Assembly: GCA_023433985.1 (NCBI GenBank)
Contig: JAEYTN010000111.1
Span: 1-5,496, forward strand
Direction: 5' to 3'
Length of the DNA stretch: 5,496 nucleotides
Origin: Pseudomonadota bacterium
Lineage (GTDB): Bacteria > Pseudomonadota > Alphaproteobacteria > Rhizobiales > Devosiaceae
Each line of letters starts with the position of its first letter. The first letter of the stretch is position 1. A program made the position numbers and the translations under genes. The notes below the pieces were generated by a model. That model saw only the letters and a program-made list of their open reading frames with translations, did no database searches and had not been told where the DNA came from. Positions 1 through 5,496 of this stretch are shown one piece after another.

Positions 1-944
1 GAGCGATAGAGCAGGTTCATGGTCGGCACGCCCGTCACCCTGTAGATCGGCCTCAGCTGCAGGTGATCCTGCAGGTTCTCGCCCACGCCCGGCGCATGCC
101 GCACCACCGCGACGCCGAGCTCACCGAGCCGTCCCGCGTCGCCGATACCCGACCGCTCGAGGATAGCCGGTGTCGCCACCGCCCCGGCCGACAGCACCAC
201 CTGCCGCCGCGCCCGGATCGTCCGCGTCTCGCCGGCCCGCCGCACCACAACGCCGGTCGCTCGCACCCCGTCAAACGTCACCCGCTCCGCCACCGCTTCG
301 GTGAACACCTCGAGATTCGTCCGCCTGAGCGCCGGTGCGAGGAAGCCGCGCGCCGCGCTCCAGCGCCGACCCAGCTTCTGGTTCACGTCGAAATAGCCGC
401 AACCCCCGTTGTCGCCGGTGTTGAAGTCGTTGCTGCGCGGAATCCCCGCCTGCTCGGCCGCTGCGATGAACGCATCGAGCACCTGCCAGCGCATCCGCGG
501 CTGCTCCACCCGCCACTCGCCTCCGGTCCCGTGATAGGGTCCCGCGCCACGCCAGCTGTCCTCCTGCCGCCTGAACACCGGCAGCACGTCGTCCCAACCC
601 CAGCCATCGAGCCCCATGTCGCGCCAGCGGTCATAGTCGGCCGCCTGCCCGCGCATGTAGATCATCGCGTTGATGGCCGACGAGCCACCCAGCACCTTGC
701 CCCGCGGGTAGGCCAGGTCGCGGCCATTGAGCCCCGCCACCGGCTCGGTACGCATCATCCAGTCGGCGCGCGGATTGCCGATGGCGAACAGGTAGCCGAC
801 CGGGATGTGAAACCAGATCCAATCGTCGCGCCCGCCCGCCTCGACCAGCGCCACGCGATTTCGTCCATCCGCCGACAGCCGGTTGGCGAGCACGCAGCCC
901 GCCGAGCCGCCCCCGCACACTACATAGTCGAACTCCTCGGCCAC
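1..944 (-). CDS. GMC-family FAD-dependent oxidoreductase (choline/alcohol dehydrogenase-like), partial, C-terminus outside window
   Basis: This flavoenzyme would oxidise an alcohol or a choline-like polyol, passing electrons to FAD and then to oxygen or a membrane acceptor. Seen: a reading frame open for 314 codons from a GTG at 944-942 to the left edge, with no stop. Residues 6-13 (DYVVCGGG) and S14-A15-G16 form the Rossmann GGGSAG dinucleotide loop, and E35 in VALVEAGG is the expected ribose-binding acid. GMC signature 1 is at about 81-93 (RGKVLGGSSAINA). Signature 2 is at 254-268 (GAVATPAILERSGIG). GENLQDH follows at 288-294. Family members are usually about 530-550 residues, so the substrate-binding part and the catalytic His pair lie outside. 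The GTG start is favoured by a GGGAGG Shine-Dalgarno 9 nt upstream, by the FAD motif starting at residue 6, and by the lack of an in-frame ATG upstream. The family is near certain. The substrate is unknown, and the sequence after QDH does not resemble true BetA as I recall it. Confidence 0.93.
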   Translation of the reverse strand, partial: MAEEFDYVVCGGGSAGCVLANRLSADGRNRVALVEAGGRDDWIWFHIPVGYLFAIGNPRADWMMRTEPVAGLNGRDLAYPRGKVLGGSSAINAMIYMRGQAADYDRWRDMGLDGWGWDDVLPVFRRQEDSWRGAGPYHGTGGEWRVEQPRMRWQVLDAFIAAAEQAGIPRSNDFNTGDNGGCGYFDVNQKLGRRWSAARGFLAPALRRTNLEVFTEAVAERVTFDGVRATGVVVRRAGETRTIRARRQVVLSAGAVATPAILERSGIGDAGRLGELGVAVVRHAPGVGENLQDHLQLRPIYRVTGVPTMNLLYR

Positions 945-974
945 CCTCGATCGCCCTCCCCACTCCCGCCGAGG

Positions 975-992
975 TTGGCCGGGGAAAGCCAA
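975..992. repeat. Short inverted repeat TTGGC-N8-GCCAA, possible operator
   Basis: The arms TTGGC (975-979) and GCCAA (988-992) are perfect reverse complements around an 8-nt spacer. The repeat sits in the divergent promoter region beside the AT-rich patch. A dyad of this size could bind a dimeric regulator, but 5-bp arms arise easily by chance in GC-rich DNA. No regulator is identifiable. Confidence 0.25.
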
Positions 993-1066
993 AAAGCATA
1001 CTAGCAATTCGCCCTGTCCCCCACCGCGGCAGCGCCACCACTGGACAATCCACCTCAGGCGGCGGA

Positions 1067-1073
1067 AAGGAGG
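1067..1073 (+). promoter_or_regulatory. Strong Shine-Dalgarno site of the first ABC permease
   Basis: AAGGAGG, a full match to the anti-Shine-Dalgarno core, ends 5 nt before the ATG at 1079. It fixes the start of the permease and is the strongest ribosome site in the window, as expected for the lead gene of an operon. Confidence 0.85.
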
Positions 1074-1078
1074 GGCCG

Positions 1079-2038
1079 ATGCTCACCTACCTCGCCCGCC
1101 GCCTGGTCATCCTGCTGCTGTCGCTGTTCATCGCGGCGGTGATCCTGTTCGTGCTGCTCCGCCTCCTCCCGGGCGATCCGGCCAATGCCCTGCTCGGCGT
1201 CGGCGCCACCCCAGCACAGATCGAGGCCGCCCGCGCCCAGGTCGGCTCCGACCAGCCGCTGATCGTCCAGTTCGGCACGTTCCTCGGCAACCTCGCCCGC
1301 TTCGATCTCGGCCAGTCCTTCGTTTCCCGCGCCGGCGTGCTTGAGGAAATCGGCAACCGCATGATCGTCACGGCCCCGCTGACCATCCTCGGCTTCCTCC
1401 TCGCCGTGCTCATCGCCCTGCCCCTCGGCATCCTCGCCGCCGTGAAGTCCCACCGTTGGTATGGCGCTGTCATCTCGGTCGTCAGCCAGCTGGGCATCGC
1501 CATCCCGGTGTTCTGGCTCGGCATCCTCATCGTCACCGTCTTCGCCATCAACTTCAGGCTCTTCCCCTCGGGCGGCTTTCCACTGAAGGGCTGGGCCAAT
1601 TTCGGCGAAGCCGCCACCGCCATGGTGCTGCCCGTCCTCACCGTCGCCCTGGTCATCGCCGCGTCGCTGATCCGCTATGTGCGCGCCGCCACGCAGGATG
1701 TGCTCGGTTCCGACTACCTGCGCACCGCCCGCGCCCTGGGCGCCAGCTTCCCCGCGGCACTGATCCGCCACGGCATCCGCAACGGCGCCGTCCCGGTGGT
1801 CTCCATCCTCGGCATCGAGCTCGCCACCACCTTCCTCGGCGCCGTCGTGGTCGAACGGGTCTACGCCCTCCCCGGCCTCGGCAGCATGCTCCTCCTCGCC
1901 ATCCAGCAGCGCGATTACCCCAACGTGCAGGGCGTCCTCTTCATCTCTACCTTGCTGGTGCTGGTCATCGGCTTCACCGCCGACCTGCTGCAGCGCTTCA
2001 TCGATCCGCGCCTGCGCGGCCGCCGGAGCGAGGCATGA
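1079..2038 (+). CDS. ABC transporter permease, DppB/OppB/NikB type
   Basis: An inner-membrane subunit of a peptide/opine/nickel-family importer, pairing with the next gene product to form the translocation path. Seen: 319 residues with about six hydrophobic segments near 8-28, 100-122, 131-158, 182-203, 238-258 and 286-306. Family marks include LLPGDP at 29-34 after TM1 and LGQS at 77-80. The cytoplasmic EAA-type coupling loop is at about 211-236 (SDYLRTARALGAS, then RHGIRNG). VYALPGLG is at 261-268, RDYPNVQG at 278-285, and the C-terminal LLQRFIDPRLR at 303-313. Length and motif order are normal for the DppB family, with no sign of damage. It is the first gene of the operon, with a strong Shine-Dalgarno. 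Its TGA overlaps the next ATG by 4 bp. The family is certain. Motifs like these do not separate dipeptide, oligopeptide, opine, glutathione or nickel transport. Confidence 0.95.
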   Translation: MLTYLARRLVILLLSLFIAAVILFVLLRLLPGDPANALLGVGATPAQIEAARAQVGSDQPLIVQFGTFLGNLARFDLGQSFVSRAGVLEEIGNRMIVTAPLTILGFLLAVLIALPLGILAAVKSHRWYGAVISVVSQLGIAIPVFWLGILIVTVFAINFRLFPSGGFPLKGWANFGEAATAMVLPVLTVALVIAASLIRYVRAATQDVLGSDYLRTARALGASFPAALIRHGIRNGAVPVVSILGIELATTFLGAVVVERVYALPGLGSMLLLAIQQRDYPNVQGVLFISTLLVLVIGFTADLLQRFIDPRLRGRRSEA

Positions 2039-2870
2039 GCGCCATCGCCCTGCCGGCCCGCCGCCGCTCGCTCACCCTCACGCTCGGCCTCGTCCTGGTC
2101 GGCCTCCACGTCGTCGTCGGCCTCCTCACTCTCGTCTGGCTGCCCTACGATCCCACCGGCATGAGCGGCGGCCGCCTCGCCCCGCCTTCATGGGAACATT
2201 GGGCCGGCACCGACCGCCTCGGCCGCGACTTCTTCACCCAGGTGATGATCGGCTCGCGCATCGCGCTGATTGTCGGCACCGGCGCCCTGCTGATCGGCGG
2301 CATCATCGGCGTCACGGTCGGCCTCCTCGCCGCCTTCGCAACGAAGCTGCTGGATGACGCGCTCGCCGCCACGCTCGACATACTCATAGCCTTCCCCACA
2401 CTGCTGATCGCCATGCTGGTCGTCGCCGCCAGCGACACCGCCAGCCTCTTCACCGCCATCCTCGCGCTGGGCATCGCGCTCTCGGCCATCGTCGCCCGCC
2501 TCACCCGTATCCTCGCCAAGCGTGTGCTGCTGATGGACTACATCACCGCCGCCCGCACCTCCGGCGCCTCGTGGCCCGCGATCGTGTTCGAGCACGTCCT
2601 CCCCAACATCGCGCCAACCCTGGCGGTGAACTTCGCGCTGCAATTCGGCCTCGCCGTCATCGCCGAAGCCTCGCTGAGCTATCTCGGCCTCGGCGCCCCG
2701 CCCCCCAACGCCAGTTGGGGCCGCCTGCTGCAGGAAGCACAGGGCACCGTCTACACCGCCCCCATCGGTGCCATCGCCCCCGGCCTCGCCCTCGTCTCCC
2801 TCGCCATCGGCATCAACCTCCTCGCCGACGGCCTCCGTGACCTCGCCGACCCCGCCCGTCGAGGCCGCGC

Positions 2871-2874
<4 letters not shown>
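2035..2874 (+). CDS. ABC transporter permease, DppC/OppC/NikC type
   Basis: The second inner-membrane subunit, the partner of the upstream DppB-type protein. Seen: 279 residues. A short cytoplasmic N-terminus leads into TM1 at about 15-35. The family hallmark HWAGTDRLGRDFF is at 55-67, then SRIAL at 74-78. Further hydrophobic segments lie near 80-101, 115-132, 138-155, 197-215 and 246-265. The EAA-type coupling loop is at about 168-192 (DYITAARTSGASW, then HVLPN). EASLSYLGLGAPPP is at 211-224 with SWG at 227-229. The usual C-terminal INLLADGLRDLADPA is at 260-274. The ATG is in ATGA overlap with the previous stop and has GGAG 6 nt upstream. The frame is open much further upstream inside the preceding permease gene, but that part has no membrane segment or family motif, so 2035 is preferred. 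Confidence 0.95.
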
Positions 2875-4420
<1,546 letters not shown>

Positions 4421-4422
4421 TC

Positions 4423-4427
4423 AAGGA
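4423..4427 (+). promoter_or_regulatory. Ribosome binding site of the DUF1684 gene
   Basis: AAGGA lies in the 16-bp gap after the second ATPase and ends 9 nt before the ATG at 4437. It supports that start over the open frame reaching further back into the ATPase gene. The gap has no room for a terminator, so the gene is probably read from the operon transcript. Confidence 0.7.
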
Positions 4428-4436
4428 CTGCACTCC

Positions 4437-5237
4437 ATGCCTATCCCTGCTGACTACCCCGCCCAGCTCGAAGCCTGGAAGCAGCGGCGCCTCGCCGCCC
4501 TCAGGGCCCCCAATGGCTGGCTCAACATCATCGGCCGCACGTGGCTCGAGCCCGGCACCGTCACCGTCGGCTCCGATCCCGACAGCGGCATCGTCCTCTC
4601 GGCCGGCCCGGCAAAGCTCGGCACCCTCACCCAGCACGAGAACGGCGAGGTCGATTTCGTTCCCGCCGACGGCAGCCCCGCGCACCACCTCGTGCCCAGC
4701 AAGAAGCGCCCCCCGCACTTCCTGCTCCACGGGCTCCACGTCGAGGTCACCACCATCAACGGCCAGAACGCCCTGCGCGTCCGCGACACCAACTCCACCG
4801 CGCCCGACGAGCTCGAAGCGCTCCGCTACTTCCCCGTCGATCCGAGCTGGCGTATCGAGGCGAAGTGGGTGCCCTACGAGGCGCCGCGCGGTCTCACCGT
4901 CAACACCACCAAGGACATCGAGACCGAGGTCGAAGTGACCCACAAGGCCGTGTTCGAAAAGGACGGCCGCACCTGGGAACTCATCGCCACCCACGGCACC
5001 CCGGAAGCCCCCCAGTTCGTCATCCGCGACCTGACCAGCCGCGACGACACCTACCCGGCGAGCCGCTTCGTCTATGGCGAGGACGTGACGGCAGATACCA
5101 TCGTCCTCGACTTCAACAAGGCCATCAATCCGCCCTGCGCTTTCACGGAATACGCGGTGTGCCCGCTGCCGCCGGCCGAAAACGTGCTGCCGATCCGCAT
5201 CGAGGCGGGTGAAAAGCGGCTGTCGGTCCTGCACTGA
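4437..5237 (+). CDS. DUF1684-family protein of unknown function
   Basis: No biochemical function is established for this family, to my knowledge. Seen: 266 residues with no signal peptide or membrane segment, so probably cytoplasmic. The N-terminal NGWLNIIGRTWLEPG (26-40) and VGSDPDSGIVL (44-54) fit the opening of the family. GLHVEVTTINGQNALRVRD (99-117) is the middle block, and DLTSRDDTYPASRFV (198-212) precedes the conserved C-terminal core. That core holds DFN (225-227), NPPCAF (231-236), EYAVCPLPPAENVLP (238-252) and EAGEK (256-260). C234 and C242 sit in this core and could be functional. The alternating hydrophobic pattern suggests mostly beta structure. The ATG has AAGGA 9 nt upstream and lies 16 bp after the ABC ATPases in the same direction. 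That suggests a role connected with the imported compound, but this is inference from position only. Confidence 0.9.
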   Translation: MPIPADYPAQLEAWKQRRLAALRAPNGWLNIIGRTWLEPGTVTVGSDPDSGIVLSAGPAKLGTLTQHENGEVDFVPADGSPAHHLVPSKKRPPHFLLHGLHVEVTTINGQNALRVRDTNSTAPDELEALRYFPVDPSWRIEAKWVPYEAPRGLTVNTTKDIETEVEVTHKAVFEKDGRTWELIATHGTPEAPQFVIRDLTSRDDTYPASRFVYGEDVTADTIVLDFNKAINPPCAFTEYAVCPLPPAENVLPIRIEAGEKRLSVLH

Positions 5238-5325
5238 CGGCACGGCGTATGGGACGCATCTGCCTGCGCTGAGATACCAAACGCCCCATCGAGGAACCAG
5301 GTCGGGACACTGAGTTTGACAGGGT

Positions 5326-5349
5326 CTTCCCCCGTGACAACGGGGGAAG
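5326..5349. terminator. Perfect 10-bp hairpin with 4-nt loop, possible bidirectional terminator or repeat element
   Basis: The arms CTTCCCCCGT (5326-5335) and ACGGGGGAAG (5340-5349) are exact reverse complements with loop GACA. This very stable stem lies between convergent genes, where it could end or protect both transcripts. It lacks the T-tract of a standard intrinsic terminator. The purine-rich and pyrimidine-rich arms resemble dispersed intergenic elements of Hyphomicrobiales as I recall them, so it may be a repeat copy rather than a dedicated terminator. Confidence 0.55.
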
Positions 5350-5377
5350 GGGACCATGCGAAGCATGGTGAAGGGGG
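5326..5377. repeat. Candidate dispersed palindromic intergenic element with two hairpins
   Basis: The 10-bp hairpin at 5326-5349 is followed after 3 nt by a second perfect one: ACCATGC (5353-5359), loop GAA, GCATGGT (5363-5369). Then comes a GAAGGGGG run at 5370-5377. The composition and paired-stem layout resemble small repeated extragenic elements found in many copies in alphaproteobacterial genomes. Whether this one is repeated cannot be judged from a single copy, and its outer limits are uncertain. Confidence 0.45.
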
Positions 5378-5407
5378 CGGCACCGGCACCGCGCCCGTAC
5401 GACAAGC

Positions 5408-5496
5408 CTACTTCAGCAGATCCGGCCTTCTCGCCCGCGTCAGCGCCTCGCTCTCGGCGCGGCGCCATCTTTCGACCTTGCCGTGGTCGCCGGAGG
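5408..5496 (-). CDS. trmD: tRNA (guanine37-N1)-methyltransferase TrmD, C-terminal end only
   Basis: TrmD methylates N1 of G37 next to the anticodon, using S-adenosylmethionine, and so prevents +1 frameshifting. Seen: the last 28 codons on the minus strand, entering from the right edge and ending at TAG (5410-5408). The readable peptide begins SGDHGKVERWRR, continues AESEALTRA and ends RRPDLLK. This matches the conserved TrmD C-terminus as I know it (a Leu-Ser-Gly-His/Asp-His loop, then a Trp-Arg-Arg helix and a final Arg-Arg-Pro-Asp/Glu-Leu). No other family I know ends this way. The catalytic and SAM trefoil-knot parts lie outside. The fragment is short, so the call rests on one motif block. 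The gene converges on the DUF1684 gene and should be part of a separate housekeeping operon. Confidence 0.85.
   Translation of the reverse strand, partial: SGDHGKVERWRRAESEALTRARRPDLLK

Larger units (their letters stand above)
945..1078. promoter_or_regulatory. Divergent intergenic region holding the promoters of the GMC gene and of the ABC operon
   Basis: These 134 bp separate two divergent start codons, so both transcription units should start here or nearby. The middle (about 985-1010) is the only AT-rich patch, in otherwise GC-rich DNA, which suits a promoter. A weak plus-strand candidate is TTGGCC at 975-980 and TACTAG at 999-1004, 18 nt apart. These match the sigma70 consensus at only 4/6 and 3/6 positions, so the exact boxes are not established. 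No regulator gene adjoins. Confidence 0.45.
5238..5407. other. Convergent intergenic region between the DUF1684 gene and trmD
   Basis: These 170 bp lie between two facing stop codons. No credible gene was found in them, and in particular no rplS, which often follows trmD. The central part (5326-5369) holds two hairpins in tandem. Next to them is a short tandem duplication of GGCACC (5379-5384 and 5385-5390). There is no T-run after the hairpins on either strand. Confidence 0.7.

Noticed and set aside
63..1004. Plus-strand open frame of 313 codons over the GMC gene
   Set aside because: The minus strand encodes clear FAD-binding and GMC signatures over the same bases. The plus-strand product is Arg/His/Pro-rich with no recognisable domain.
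1456..2034. Upstream extension of the DppC-type permease frame inside the DppB-type gene
   Set aside because: The extra 193 codons are rich in Arg, His and Pro, with no membrane segments or family motifs. The motif-bearing protein starts at 2035 with a ribosome site and ATGA overlap.
5244..5289. Possible terminator stem directly after the DUF1684 stop (GGCGT/ACGCC and ATGGG/CCCAT pairs)
   Set aside because: The arms are only 5 bp, the loops are 30 nt or more, and the pairings are mutually awkward. There is no T-run.
5316..5321. TTGACA, a perfect -35 box
   Set aside because: No -10-like sequence lies 16-18 nt downstream, where the GC-rich hairpin arm falls. No plus-strand gene follows. It probably belongs to the repeat element.

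Overview
The window is GC-rich, with a strong preference for C or G in third codon positions. It looks like the chromosome of an alphaproteobacterium, probably from the Hyphomicrobiales. A Devosia-like source is a tentative guess, based on the style of the proteins and on a GC-rich double-hairpin intergenic element; no search could be run. There are seven genes: five complete and two cut by the window edges.

Layout. The minus-strand gene at 1-944 encodes the N-terminal 314 residues of an FAD-dependent GMC oxidoreductase (choline/alcohol dehydrogenase type). It runs off the left edge without a stop. A 134-bp intergenic region (945-1078) separates it from a divergent plus-strand operon. That operon holds two permeases of the DppB/OppB and DppC/OppC type (1079-2038 and 2035-2874) and two ATPases of the DppD/NikD and DppF/NikE type (2871-3668 and 3665-4420). 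All three junctions are 4-bp start/stop overlaps (ATGA, ATGA, GTGA). A DUF1684 protein of unknown function (4437-5237) follows after 16 bp and is probably co-transcribed. The last 89 bases are the minus-strand C-terminus of TrmD, the tRNA m1G37 methyltransferase, so the operon ends in a convergent junction. The 170 bp between the two stops hold two perfect hairpins in tandem.

How the genes work together. The four transporter genes make the complete membrane part of a peptide/opine/nickel-family ABC importer. No substrate-binding protein gene lies in the operon, although both operon ends are visible. The importer must therefore use a binding protein encoded elsewhere, possibly beyond the GMC gene. 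The DUF1684 protein and the GMC oxidoreductase are candidate processing enzymes for the imported compound, but only by position. The substrate cannot be read from the sequence.

No CRISPR array, insertion sequence, phage gene, tRNA or rRNA was seen. The window is mostly ordinary chromosomal sequence. The points most worth a second look are the operon-bound DUF1684 protein, the missing binding protein, the short ATPases, the double-hairpin element, and the trmD end without rplS beside it.
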